Shown here: positions 21,423 to 29,714 of the stretch, in pieces
How the letters are laid out: every line of letters begins with the position of its first letter
Position numbering within the stretch: the first letter of the stretch is position 1
From: Oscillospiraceae bacterium
GTDB lineage: Bacteria > Bacillota > Clostridia > Oscillospirales > Ruminococcaceae
Direction of reading: 5' to 3'
Length of the DNA stretch: 41,804 nt
Assembly: GCA_022508895.1 (NCBI GenBank)
Contig: JAFLUH010000009.1
Span: 1-41,804, forward strand
The notes under the pieces: generated by a model
Told to the model about the DNA's origin: nothing
Database searches by the model: none
Seen by the model: the letters and a program-made list of their open reading frames with translations, nothing else
Made by a program: the position numbers and the translations under genes

Positions 21423-22580
21423 CTAAAAGAGGAAAAAGCCCCGCAATACTATGAGAAAGCTTTTGAAAAAAGTCTGCTCCTCTGCTCCCGTTGCTGCCGT
21501 CACGTTAGCTACGAAAAGAGTGTCAGAGCCGTGAAGGACTATTATTTTGCCTGCATAGTCGCCTACGCTGACGGGGGCTTTCAGCTCCTGCCTTATATCG
21601 TAAAGGTAGGTTATCTTACCCGACGTGCCTTTGGGGATAAGGCATTGGAGACCTTGCTGGGGGGTCACTGATACCGTTTTTTCCACGCCGCCTTTTACTG
21701 AGACGTCATGGAGCTGCGACCTGTCAAATTCAGGAGAGAAAAGCTCGAAGCCGTTGAAGCCGTAGTCTAAAAGCTGCTCGGCTATGTCGAAGCGGGAGTC
21801 GTCGGTCTTTGCGCCGAGGACTACCGCCACCAGCTCCATGTCGCCCCGCTTGGCGGTGGCAGTGAAGCAATAGCCTGCATTGTCGGTGGTGCCGGTCTTC
21901 AGTCCTGTTATGCCGTCGTAGCCGAGGAGCTTGTTGGTGTTGAGAAGCTGGGTGGCCCGGTCGGTGCCTTCACGGACGTAGGTGAGGCGGGTCATCAGAA
22001 ATTCGTCGTAATAATCATATTTGCGAAGCTCCGCCGCCATTTTTGCCACGTCTGCGGCGGTGGAATAATGGTTCTCTGCGTCCAAGCCGGTGCAGTTGAC
22101 AAAGTGGGTGTTTGTCATGTCAAGATCTTTGGCACGCTTGTTCATGCGGTTGACGAAGGCTTCCTCGGTGGCGGAAATATGCTCGGCAAGGGCTACGCAG
22201 GCGTCGTTGGCGCTGCTTATCACTACCGAGCGGAGAATGTCGTATACGCTCATTTTTTCGCCCTCGTTGAGCCATATCACCGAGCCGCCTGTGACAAAGG
22301 CGTTGTAGGAGGCTACTACCGTGTCCTCCATGCTCAGCCTGCCTGCTTTCATTTCCTCGGCGGCTATGAGGAGGGTCATTATTTTGGTGACGCTGGCAAT
22401 GGGGAGCTTTTGGTCGGGGTTCTGGGAGTACAGCACCTGACCTGTGGCGGATTCGGTGAGAATTACGGATACTGCGTCGTAGATCCCCGCTGCGTCTTCC
22501 TTCTGTTCCTCTGCAAAAACTGCGGTAAAGCTGCATATAAATAATGCAGCCGCAATCAAAAAAGATACCAGCCTTTTCAT
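21423..22580 (-). CDS. serine-type D-Ala-D-Ala carboxypeptidase, PBP5/DacF type (385 aa)
   Basis: This low-molecular-weight penicillin-binding protein trims the terminal D-Ala of peptidoglycan stem peptides. A signal peptide (MKRLVSFLIAAALFICSFTAVFA) is followed by the triad SVTK (SxxK), SAN in SSANDACVALAEH, and KTG in GLKTGTTDNAGYC. A C-terminal beta domain (PBP5_C) follows, and the last 16 residues (FFKSFLIVLRGFFLF) form an amphipathic membrane anchor. The start is ATG 22580 behind AAAGGAAGCG; a TTG 27 bases upstream is less likely. Wall remodelling is the expected role. Confidence 0.94.
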   Translation of the reverse strand: MKRLVSFLIAAALFICSFTAVFAEEQKEDAAGIYDAVSVILTESATGQVLYSQNPDQKLPIASVTKIMTLLIAAEEMKAGRLSMEDTVVASYNAFVTGGSVIWLNEGEKMSVYDILRSVVISSANDACVALAEHISATEEAFVNRMNKRAKDLDMTNTHFVNCTGLDAENHYSTAADVAKMAAELRKYDYYDEFLMTRLTYVREGTDRATQLLNTNKLLGYDGITGLKTGTTDNAGYCFTATAKRGDMELVAVVLGAKTDDSRFDIAEQLLDYGFNGFELFSPEFDRSQLHDVSVKGGVEKTVSVTPQQGLQCLIPKGTSGKITYLYDIRQELKAPVSVGDYAGKIIVLHGSDTLFVANVTAATGAEEQTFFKSFLIVLRGFFLF

Positions 22581-22611
22581 ATTCACGCTTCCTTTCCGTT
22601 CTTTCAATGAT

Positions 22612-22714
22612 TTGAACAGTGTTCAGCAAGTGGCGGCATAGCGTAAGCTTTCGATTTTTGTCTTTTGCTTTGCACCGCTCGCTGCGCTTGTACACTGTAC
22701 AATCTATGTATAAT
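22612..22714. promoter_or_regulatory. inverted repeat pair and promoter between dacF and the CmpB-like gene
   Basis: TGAACAGTGTTCAGC near 22613 resembles the start of a family I repeat, followed by AAGTGGCGG. The other end has the perfect palindrome TTGTACA-C-TGTACAA (22688-22702). TATAAT (22709-22714) is a likely -10 for the plus-strand gene, with TTGTAC 15 bases away as a poor -35. This may be a decayed repeat pair now serving as promoter. Confidence 0.4.
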
Positions 22715-22763
22715 ATTCCGCTTAAATGCGTATCATAAGGGAAAACGGAAAGGAAATACAATT

Positions 22764-23240
22764 ATGACAAAACCTGCTTCTCCCCTGCTGAGGGAGATGA
22801 TAAAGCTGTTTTTGCTCTTTCTCATGGGCGGAATGATCTATTTTGCCATTGAGATAGCTTTTAAGGGAGACAGCCACGTCTCCATGTTCATCGTGGGAGG
22901 AATGGCGTTCCTGCTTATCGGCGGGATAAACAACTACCTTGACTACGGTATGCCGCTGGTGTGGCAGATGCTGTGCAGCGCAGTGATTATCACGTTTTTG
23001 GAGCTGGTCAGCGGACTTGTCGTAAACGTCTGGCTGGGTCTGGGCGTGTGGGATTACAGCAATATACCGCTGAATTTCATGGGGCAGATATGTCCGAGAT
23101 TCTTTCTGATATGGTATTTCCTGTCGCTGGCAGGGATATTTCTGGACGATTTCTTCAGGTACAGAATGTTCGGGGAGAAAAAACCGCACTATGTGCTGCT
23201 GCGCAGAAGAAAGATAAGCGTAGCTGACGGTGTGCGGTAA
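22764..23240 (+). CDS. CmpB-like (putative ABC-transporter type IV) membrane protein (158 aa)
   Basis: Four to five hydrophobic helices are visible: about 10-29, 38-54, 66-90 and 105-125. The conserved block is WDYSNIPLNFMGQICPRFFLIWYFLSLAGIFLDDFFRY, followed by FGEKKPHY. This pattern is that of the PF06541 family, named after ABC-transporter CmpB although transport has not been shown for these short proteins. The start is ATG 22764 behind GGAAAGG. It is divergent from dacF, with its own terminator. Confidence 0.75.
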   Translation: MTKPASPLLREMIKLFLLFLMGGMIYFAIEIAFKGDSHVSMFIVGGMAFLLIGGINNYLDYGMPLVWQMLCSAVIITFLELVSGLVVNVWLGLGVWDYSNIPLNFMGQICPRFFLIWYFLSLAGIFLDDFFRYRMFGEKKPHYVLLRRRKISVADGVR

Positions 23241-23245
23241 AAAAT

Positions 23246-23285
23246 AAAAAGTATTGGCACACGCAGAGCAGTGCCAATACTTTTT
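23246..23285. terminator. bidirectional terminator
   Basis: AAAAAGTATTGGCAC (23246-23260) pairs with GTGCCAATACTTTTT (23271-23285) around a ten-base loop, with T runs on both strands. It separates converging genes. Confidence 0.88.
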
Positions 23286-23306
23286 TGTTTACCTGACTGA
23301 TAACTG

Positions 23307-23966
23307 TCAGGATAAGCTCACCCCGACAATAAATGCGTTTTTCCAGTAGTCGGAGGTTATGTCCGCTACCTTTACCGTTTGACCGGGCATGGGACAGTAT
23401 ATCATCTTGCCCTCGCCAATGTAAATGCCGCCGAAATCGGGATTGCCGCTGTCGTCCGTGGCGAAAAAGGCAAGGTCGCCGCTTTTCAGCTCGTCGTAGG
23501 CAATGTGAGTACCCATGGCAGCCTGCTCGCCGGTATTCCTCGGGCAGTTGATAAAGCCGTTTTCACGCAGTACATAGTAGATAAAGCCGGAGTTGTCGAA
23601 GCCGTCGGCAGGGGTGGTGCCGTTGTCGGCAAAGGGAATGCCTATAAGCGCCTCCGCCGTCTGCACGATGGGATTGTCGCTTTCTACGGGAATATAGGGG
23701 GGAGTTGTGGTGGTCTCCTCCGTCTGCTGGAGGGGAGTCGTGGTCGTAGTTTCCTCGGAGGCGGTGTCTGAGGCGGGGGGAGGAGTTTCCGAGGCGTCGG
23801 AGCTGTCGCTGCTTTCACTGACGTCCAGGCTGTCGCTGACGTCCGGACTGTCGCTGCTCCGGCTGCCGTCGGGAGCGTCAGGGTCCCCGTCATCTATGCT
23901 CTTGCAGGCGGCTGCATTCATCAGCACTGCCAATATCAGCGCAAGTATGCCAAGCTTTTTTTTCAT
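23307..23966 (-). CDS. NlpC/P60-fold lipoprotein, catalytic residues missing (219 aa)
   Basis: A lipoprotein signal peptide (LMNAAAC, Cys21) is followed by a Ser/Asp/Thr-rich linker to about residue 92. A C-terminal domain with the NlpC/P60 layout follows: AEALIGIPF, DGFDNSGFIYYVLRENG, PRNTGEQAA, LKSGDLAFF and GGIYIGEGKMIYC. Family enzymes are Cys-His-His endopeptidases. Here Asp-Cys-Ser-Gly-Phe is DNSGF (Asn125), the His of HVGIY is Phe178, and the third polar residue is Tyr190. All three are lost while the fold pattern is kept, so it probably binds cell-wall peptide without cutting. It shares a promoter element with the lipoprotein at 14546-15376. Confidence 0.82.
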   Translation of the reverse strand: MKKKLGILALILAVLMNAAACKSIDDGDPDAPDGSRSSDSPDVSDSLDVSESSDSSDASETPPPASDTASEETTTTTPLQQTEETTTTPPYIPVESDNPIVQTAEALIGIPFADNGTTPADGFDNSGFIYYVLRENGFINCPRNTGEQAAMGTHIAYDELKSGDLAFFATDDSGNPDFGGIYIGEGKMIYCPMPGQTVKVADITSDYWKNAFIVGVSLS

Positions 23967-24025
23967 CGTATTTCTCCTTTGCGGTCGTCCGCTCGGTTGT
24001 TCCTACACATTTCATTCTAATACAT

Positions 24026-24060
24026 ATTATACAAAAAAGCAATTACAAAACGGTTACAAT
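24026..24060 (-). promoter_or_regulatory. promoter with two 11-bp-phased repeats
   Basis: On the minus strand TATAAT (24026-24031) is preceded not by a -35 hexamer but by TTGTAA units at 24043-24048 and 24054-24059, 11 bases apart. The stretch 24039-24060 is identical to 15434-15455. A -10 without a good -35 suggests activator-dependent transcription. Confidence 0.6.
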
Positions 24061-24176
24061 TTTTTGATAAGGTTATTTTACGAATTTGTGAGATAAAAGT
24101 CAAGAGAAATTTGGCGGATTTTGCGTTTCTAACAAAATATTACTGTTTCCAAAATAAAAAGGGTGCGAAAATCAGC

Positions 24177-24206
24177 AAAAAGGGACTGCAAAAACAGTCC
24201 CTTTTT
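24177..24206 (-). terminator. terminator of ypeB
   Basis: AAAAAGGGACTG (24177-24188) pairs with CAGTCCCTTTTT (24195-24206), with T runs on both strands. Confidence 0.87.
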
Positions 24207-24224
24207 GTGCATTTTGACTATTTA

Positions 24225-25562
24225 TCAGACAGTAAGCCGTCCGTTGCCGCTTATCTGCAGCAAGAGTATCTGCTCCTCCTCGCCGCTGTCGGCGTTGATA
24301 TAAACCAGTATCTGTTTACCGTCCGTATCGGTGCAGAGAAATTCGTAGCAGTAGCGCTCGTTCAGTCCGTCAGAGGGAATAACGCACAGGTTGGTCTCCA
24401 TGATGTTCAGGGCAGAGGAGAGCTTGGCGGAGGCGTCCTCCTCGGACATTTTGGGCGTGCCTAAGCTGCGGGCGGTGTGGTTGGTGATATAGCCTCTTGC
24501 GTCAAAGCTGAGTATCTCGCCGTTGTCAAGGGCTACGCCTATCTTTATCAGGTCGGTGTACAGCACGACGCCGTTCTGAGTTCCCGCAAAGTTGCATATA
24601 CACATTCCGCCGTTCAGCTCGTAGTAGGTCTCGGTCATGTTTTCGATGCCGAGGGTCTTCATATAATCCTTTGCCACGGCAGTCGCCTGTGAAGCGCTGA
24701 GAGAGGGCTCGCCTACGCTGCGGTATTTCAGCATATAGCTGAACAAGCCGCCCTGCTTGGTAACGGAAACTACGGTGTTTGCGTTTTCAAAGACGTATGA
24801 GGGCATTTTGCCGCCTTCCTCGCTGCTGACGGTGAGGTCCTCCTCGCCGCTTGCCTGCCGTGCTTTTTCCGCTGCCTTATCCACAGTCACCTCCCGCTTG
24901 TCCTTCACCATAAGGGGCTCTTTTTCAAGAATATGGTCGGAGAAGGGACCGTCGTATATCAGGGTCGGGTAGTTGGAGAAGCCTTCCTCAAAATCGGTAA
25001 AGCCTTCGGTCACGCTGACGGACTGTGAGCCGCCTGCCGCACTTACGTCCGAGAAGGACAGCTCGCCCTTTTCGATGCGCTGCTCTACCTGCCACATTTT
25101 ATTGCTGAGGTCCTCGGCATAGCCGTAGAGGGTCTTTAAGTTCTCCTTTTCGTCGCCTGTCAGCTCCTCGCCTCCCGAAAACTTTTCGGAAAGGCTTTTG
25201 CTGTAGTTGCCTACCTGAGAGAGAAACTTGTAGGTCTGCTCAAGATTCAGCTCCTCCACGGGGAGCTGGGCAAGGGCTGCCTTGGCTGCTGCCGCTTCGC
25301 TCCAGAGCTTGGCGGAAAGCTGGCTCATCATGGTGGGAGAGTTGGAGTAGAAGCCCTTGCTGAGGGTCGTCTTGATGTTGTCAAGGCTCAGGGACAAGTC
25401 CTCCACTGCCCGCATATAGCCGTACTGGAGCTGAGTCTGGGTGGCTTCTGCCCTGTAGTTTTCCTTTACGGCAATGGCGGCAAGGGTAAGCACGCCTGCA
25501 AGCGAGAAGCTCACCAGTCTTACAAATGTTCGTGTGGTCATTGTGACCGTGTTTCTTTTCAT
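24225..25562 (-). CDS. ypeB: germination protein YpeB (445 aa)
   Basis: An N-terminal membrane anchor (residues about 12-33) is followed by a long helical region (RAVEDLSLSLDNIKTTLSKGFYSNSPTMM ... SNKMWQVEQRIEKGEL) and three PepSY-type repeats in the C-terminal half (EKARQASGEEDLTV, SQATAVAKDYMKTLG, EEDASAKLSSALNI). This matches YpeB, which in Bacillus is needed to localise and stabilise the germination lytic enzyme SleB in the spore inner layers. Normally sleB lies directly upstream in the same operon; here the upstream neighbour is a divergent cysteine desulfurase. The start is behind AAAGGATAG. Confidence 0.88.
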   Translation of the reverse strand: MKRNTVTMTTRTFVRLVSFSLAGVLTLAAIAVKENYRAEATQTQLQYGYMRAVEDLSLSLDNIKTTLSKGFYSNSPTMMSQLSAKLWSEAAAAKAALAQLPVEELNLEQTYKFLSQVGNYSKSLSEKFSGGEELTGDEKENLKTLYGYAEDLSNKMWQVEQRIEKGELSFSDVSAAGGSQSVSVTEGFTDFEEGFSNYPTLIYDGPFSDHILEKEPLMVKDKREVTVDKAAEKARQASGEEDLTVSSEEGGKMPSYVFENANTVVSVTKQGGLFSYMLKYRSVGEPSLSASQATAVAKDYMKTLGIENMTETYYELNGGMCICNFAGTQNGVVLYTDLIKIGVALDNGEILSFDARGYITNHTARSLGTPKMSEEDASAKLSSALNIMETNLCVIPSDGLNERYCYEFLCTDTDGKQILVYINADSGEEEQILLLQISGNGRLTV

Positions 25563-25645
25563 GGTTTTCTATCCTTTCGTAAAGCGCTCATATTCTTTGG
25601 GAATTATTTTTCGATAATTTTTCAAAAATATACTGATTATGGGTA

Positions 25646-25692
25646 TTCCAAAATTTAGATAATTGTGCTATAATATATAATTGGTGTATAAT
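25646..25692 (+). promoter_or_regulatory. promoter region of the cysteine desulfurase operon
   Basis: TATAAT at 25669-25674 has TTCCAA 17 bases upstream. A second TATAAT at 25687-25692 lacks a good -35. The first position gives a leader of about 35 bases. This would drive the eight-gene unit to 33601. Confidence 0.5.
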
Positions 25693-25715
25693 GAAAACAA
25701 TTATCGGAGCTTTTT

Positions 25716-26816
25716 ATGATATATTTAGACAATGCCGCCACCACCAAGCCCTGCGCCGAAGCGGTGAAGGCGGCGGCCGAATGTGCGGAGCTGTGCTTCG
25801 GAAATCCCTCGTCGCTGCATAAAATGGGCATTGAGGCGGAAAAGGTGCTTACGGGAGCAAAGAAGGTCATTTTGCAGCGGCTCGGCAAAGAAGGCGAGCT
25901 GTACTTCACCTCGGGGGCTACCGAAAGCAATAACCTCGCTGTCTTCGGGGCGGTCAATGCGCTGAAAAGGCGGGGAAACAGGATAGTTACCACTGCAATA
26001 GAGCACCCCAGCGTGGCTGAGCCGATGAAAAGGCTGCGGGAGCAGGGGTTTGAGGTGGCTGAGCTGAAGCCCTGCGAGCATGAGGATCTTGAGCAGGCTA
26101 TAATAGACGCCGTGGACGATAAGACTATTCTTGTAAGCTGTATGGCTGTCAATAATGAGACAGGATTTATTGTTGATACAAAAAGGGTTTATAATGGGGT
26201 GAAAAAGAAATCCCCCAAGTGCGTCGTTCATTCGGACGGGGTGCAGGGGTTCTGCAAGGTGCCCATTTCCGCCGACCTGATAAGTATTTCGGCGCATAAG
26301 ATACACGGAATGAAAGGCGTTGGGGCGCTTTATAAGGCTAAAGATACAAGGCTGCTGCCTGCGGTCTACGGCGGAGGACAGCAGGGCGGTCTGCGGTCGG
26401 GGACTGAGCCTGTGGAGCTTATTGCGGCGTTCGGGGCGGCTGTGAGGGCTTACCCCGAAAATTTCACACGCTTTTCAGAATTGAAGGAGCATTTGCTGAA
26501 ACCTTTGAGTGAGCTGTCGGGTGTTACAGTTAACACAAAAAACAGCCAAAATTCTGTGCCGAATATCGTGAATTTTTCGGTAAAAGGCGTGCGAAGCGAG
26601 ATCATGCTGCATTTTCTGGAGGAAAGAGGCATTTTCGTGTCCAGCGGCTCGGCTTGCTCAAGGGGCAAGGTCAGCACGGTGCTGTCGGCGCTGGGTTTTT
26701 CGGCTGCGGAGGCGGACAGCGCCATAAGAGTAAGCTTTTGCAGGGATAATACCAAGGAGGAAATAGATTTGCTTGCCGAGGGTATTTCCGATGGCATAAA
26801 GCGGTTCAGACGGTAA
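25716..26816 (+). CDS. cysteine desulfurase, NifS/IscS family (366 aa)
   Basis: This PLP enzyme mobilises sulfur from cysteine as a persulfide. It starts MIYLDNAATTKP and carries SGATESNNLA, IEHPSV, the PLP Lys195 in ISAHKIHG, GGQQGGLRSGT and the active-site Cys314 in SSGSACSRG. It is followed by thiI with a 43-base gap. In Bacillus the paired desulfurase (NifZ) feeds ThiI for 4-thiouridine in tRNA, and the same role is likely here. The start is behind ATCGGAGC. Confidence 0.95.
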   Translation: MIYLDNAATTKPCAEAVKAAAECAELCFGNPSSLHKMGIEAEKVLTGAKKVILQRLGKEGELYFTSGATESNNLAVFGAVNALKRRGNRIVTTAIEHPSVAEPMKRLREQGFEVAELKPCEHEDLEQAIIDAVDDKTILVSCMAVNNETGFIVDTKRVYNGVKKKSPKCVVHSDGVQGFCKVPISADLISISAHKIHGMKGVGALYKAKDTRLLPAVYGGGQQGGLRSGTEPVELIAAFGAAVRAYPENFTRFSELKEHLLKPLSELSGVTVNTKNSQNSVPNIVNFSVKGVRSEIMLHFLEERGIFVSSGSACSRGKVSTVLSALGFSAAEADSAIRVSFCRDNTKEEIDLLAEGISDGIKRFRR

Positions 26817-26859
26817 ATTTTCATATAATTTTCAGAAAAACGATAAAGGGATTTGACAG

Positions 26860-28032
26860 ATGGAAGTTATAATGGCTAAGTACGGCGAGATAGCTTTGAA
26901 GGGGCTCAATCGGAGCAGCTTCGAGGACTTGCTGGTCAGGAATGTGAGAAGAAGGCTGAAGCCGCTGGGGGAATTCGATATCACCCGCAGGCAGTCTACG
27001 ATATTTATTCAGCCGCTGTCCGAGGATATCGACATGGATATGGCGGTGAAAAAGGTCTGCAGCGTTTTCGGCATTGCGGCGGTGCAGCGCTCTGCGGTGC
27101 TGCCCAAGGATATGGACGAGATAATCAGGCAGGGGATACCGTACCTTGCAGACGCATTGGAAAGAGCGAAAAGCTTCAAGGTGGAGGCTAAGCGGTCGGA
27201 CAAGAAATTCCCGCTGACAAGCCCGCAGATACAGCAGGCGCTGGGTATCGCCATAGGCGAGGCTTACCCTGATTTGGAGGCGGATATGCACAGCCCCGAG
27301 CTTACCGTGATGGTGGAGATACGGGACAAGGCGGCTTACGTCAATGCAGAGAAGCTGCCCGCCGCAGGCGGTATGCCCGTGGGAAGCAACGGCAATGCGC
27401 TCTTGCTGCTGTCGGGCGGGATAGACAGCCCCGTGGCGGCGTTTATGATGGCGAAAAGAGGGCTGAGAGTTGACGCAGTGCATTTTCAGAGCCCTCCCTA
27501 CACCTCGGAAAGAGCGCTTATGAAGGTGGAGACGCTTTGCGAAAAGCTGACGGAGTATTGCGGAGATATACGGTTTTACTGCGTTCCGTTCACCGAGATA
27601 CAGGAAGCGCTGAGAGATAACTGCAGCGGGGATTACTTCACCGTTATCATGCGCAGGCTTATGCTGAAGATCGCTAACAGACTGTGCGAGCGGGGGAGCT
27701 ACGGGGCGCTGATAACGGGAGAAAGCGTGGGACAGGTGGCAAGCCAGACCCTTGCCGCCATAAGCTGCACCGATAAGGCGGCGGAATATCCCGTTCTGCG
27801 TCCGCTGGTGGGAATGGATAAGAAGGAGATAATCGAGATCGCAAGAAGGATAGATACCTTTGAAACGTCGATACTGCCTTATGAGGACTGCTGCACCGTG
27901 TTTACCCCGAAGCACCCCAAGACCAAGCCGCTTTTAAAGGACGTATTGGCTGAGGAGGAAAAATTTGACTTTTCGCCGCTTATTGAAAAGGCCATCGGCG
28001 GTATAACGGTGAAGGACTTTAAGCTTGGATAG
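26860..28032 (+). CDS. thiI: tRNA 4-thiouridine synthase ThiI (390 aa)
   Basis: ThiI adenylates U8 of tRNA and installs sulfur. The N-terminal NFLD/THUMP region (about 1-165) begins [18 protein letters not shown]. The PP-loop is SGGIDSP (185-191), followed by [28 protein letters not shown] and [18 protein letters not shown]. There is no C-terminal rhodanese domain, as usual in Firmicutes, where sulfur comes directly from the partner desulfurase encoded just upstream. It ends in TAG. Confidence 0.96.
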   Translation: MEVIMAKYGEIALKGLNRSSFEDLLVRNVRRRLKPLGEFDITRRQSTIFIQPLSEDIDMDMAVKKVCSVFGIAAVQRSAVLPKDMDEIIRQGIPYLADALERAKSFKVEAKRSDKKFPLTSPQIQQALGIAIGEAYPDLEADMHSPELTVMVEIRDKAAYVNAEKLPAAGGMPVGSNGNALLLLSGGIDSPVAAFMMAKRGLRVDAVHFQSPPYTSERALMKVETLCEKLTEYCGDIRFYCVPFTEIQEALRDNCSGDYFTVIMRRLMLKIANRLCERGSYGALITGESVGQVASQTLAAISCTDKAAEYPVLRPLVGMDKKEIIEIARRIDTFETSILPYEDCCTVFTPKHPKTKPLLKDVLAEEEKFDFSPLIEKAIGGITVKDFKLG

Positions 28033-28051
28033 GAAAGGCAAATATTGTATA

Positions 28052-28564
28052 ATGAGCGAATCTATTGACAAAAGGGCGGCAAATGTAGTAAAATTATTGT
28101 CAGAAAAGGGCATGAAAGCTGCAACGGCAGAAAGCTGTACGGGAGGGCTGGCGTCGGCGGCGATAACGTCGGTGAGCGGCTCCTCGGAGGTGTTCGAGAT
28201 GGGTGTATGCAGCTATGCCAATCGGATAAAGCAGAATGTGCTGGGCGTGAGCAGCGAGGCGCTGGAAAAGTACGGCGCAGTGTCGGAGCAGGTGGCTAAG
28301 GAGATGGCGCAGGGCGTTATGAAGTGCGCCGACAGCGACTTCGGAGTGGCTACCACCGGCATTGCGGGACCTACGGGCGGTACGGAGGAAAAGCCTGTGG
28401 GGACCGTGTGGATAGGAGTATGCAGCAGGGAGTCCTGTCGGGCGGAAAGGTTTTTGTTCGGCACAGAGGGCTGCCCCGACAATTTGACCGAGCGTGAATA
28501 TATACGGCAGCAGGCGGCGTGTAAGGCGCTGGAAATGCTGCAGGGTGAAATAGAACGTTTTTGA
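28052..28564 (+). CDS. CinA C-terminal domain protein, nicotinamide-nucleotide amidase type (170 aa)
   Basis: This is the stand-alone PncC-type domain that deamidates NMN to nicotinate mononucleotide. Motifs are [41 protein letters not shown] and [21 protein letters not shown]. The N-terminal MoCF-like domain of full CinA is absent. The start is ATG 28052; GGAAAGG lies 13 bases upstream, a little far, but no better in-frame start exists. It is 20 bases after thiI. Confidence 0.92.
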   Translation: MSESIDKRAANVVKLLSEKGMKAATAESCTGGLASAAITSVSGSSEVFEMGVCSYANRIKQNVLGVSSEALEKYGAVSEQVAKEMAQGVMKCADSDFGVATTGIAGPTGGTEEKPVGTVWIGVCSRESCRAERFLFGTEGCPDNLTEREYIRQQAACKALEMLQGEIERF

Positions 28565-28579
28565 GAAAGGAAGATAAGA

Positions 28580-29665
28580 ATGTCGGATTATACGGTAAGA
28601 CCGCCGCTCGCAAGGTGCAAGGGAAAACAGAAAACGGGATTTGTGCGCTTTCTGATGTCGATCTTCCCCGTCAAGGGAGACGAGGCGGTGGAAATAGTAC
28701 GGAAATTGGTCTTCATCACCGCTGTCGCCGCCTTCGTCATCACCGGCGGTTCCCTGCTGAGCGAAATATTCGGGCAGTTAAGACAGATCTATATCGTGGA
28801 AGGTCAGATAGAGCAGGATAAGATCAACGGCAGCCTGAATCTGTCAGCGGAGGAAATAGACAGGATAACGGAGGAACAGCCCTATATCCGTGACGAGATG
28901 ATGGGGCTTTACTCCGCCAACAGCGATCTGGTGGGCTGGATAAACATAGGCGGAGAGGATAAGCTCATCAACAACGCAGTGGTGCAGGGCACCGATAACG
29001 ATATGTACCTCGTCACCGACTTTTACGGCGGGCACAGCTCCTCCGGCACCATTTTTGCGGACTATCGGGCTCCCTTCGCCCATGACGGCAGCGCTCCCAA
29101 CTTTCTGGTGCTGTTCGGACACAATACCTCCGCTCAGATATCCTTCTCCAAGGTGACCAGATATTACTACGACAGGGATAATCTGGGCGACGGCACCAAT
29201 CCTGACGTCAGCTTCTACCGAAAGTACCCCACCATTTATTTTGACACGCTTAATCAGGAGGGTGAATACAAGGTGTTCGCCGTTTGCCTGTTCAACACCG
29301 AGGAGCAGTACGGCGAGACGTACAACTACTTAAGACGCGGTCAGCCCTTTATAAACAAAGAGGACTTCAACGCATATATTCTGGATATAATGGATAGGAG
29401 CCTGTTGTTTACCGATGTGGATCTGCAGTACGGAGACGATATCCTCTGCCTTTCCACCTGCTACTTCCCCTTCGGCATGGAGTATGAAAATGTACGCTGC
29501 GCCGTGTTCGCAAGAAAGATCAGAGAGGGAGAAAGCCGTGAGGTGAATATCGACGCCGCCAGAAGAAACTACGCATGGGTAGGCTGGCAGCAGGCAAAGG
29601 ACAGAGGTCTCTGCGGAAACGGGCAGAGAGTGTGGGATTACAGAAAATATCTGCTTTCTTATTGA
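28580..29665 (+). CDS. class B sortase 1 of a tandem set (361 aa)
   Basis: Sortases are membrane transpeptidases that cut a sorting signal and attach proteins to the wall or to each other. A cytoplasmic basic tail with FPVKGDEAVEIVRK leads into one TM helix (about 42-62). The sortase domain has the GWINIGGEDKLINNAVVQGTDN start, catalytic His181 (LFGHN), Cys294 (CLSTCYFP) and Arg306 (NVRCAVF). The pattern is that of SrtB with longer N-terminal helices. No protein with an obvious sorting motif is in the window. It is in an operon with two paralogs, 49 bases before the second. Confidence 0.9.
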   Translation: MSDYTVRPPLARCKGKQKTGFVRFLMSIFPVKGDEAVEIVRKLVFITAVAAFVITGGSLLSEIFGQLRQIYIVEGQIEQDKINGSLNLSAEEIDRITEEQPYIRDEMMGLYSANSDLVGWINIGGEDKLINNAVVQGTDNDMYLVTDFYGGHSSSGTIFADYRAPFAHDGSAPNFLVLFGHNTSAQISFSKVTRYYYDRDNLGDGTNPDVSFYRKYPTIYFDTLNQEGEYKVFAVCLFNTEEQYGETYNYLRRGQPFINKEDFNAYILDIMDRSLLFTDVDLQYGDDILCLSTCYFPFGMEYENVRCAVFARKIREGESREVNIDAARRNYAWVGWQQAKDRGLCGNGQRVWDYRKYLLSY

Positions 29666-29714
29666 TACATTAAAAAAACGCTTTCTCAAATTTTCAGTTA
29701 CGGAGGTAGAGGTC

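Noticed and set aside
26821-27915. Long open frame on the minus strand (about 364 codons)
   Set aside because: It is the antisense of thiI, which is full-length with all motifs; no ribosome site or family pattern.
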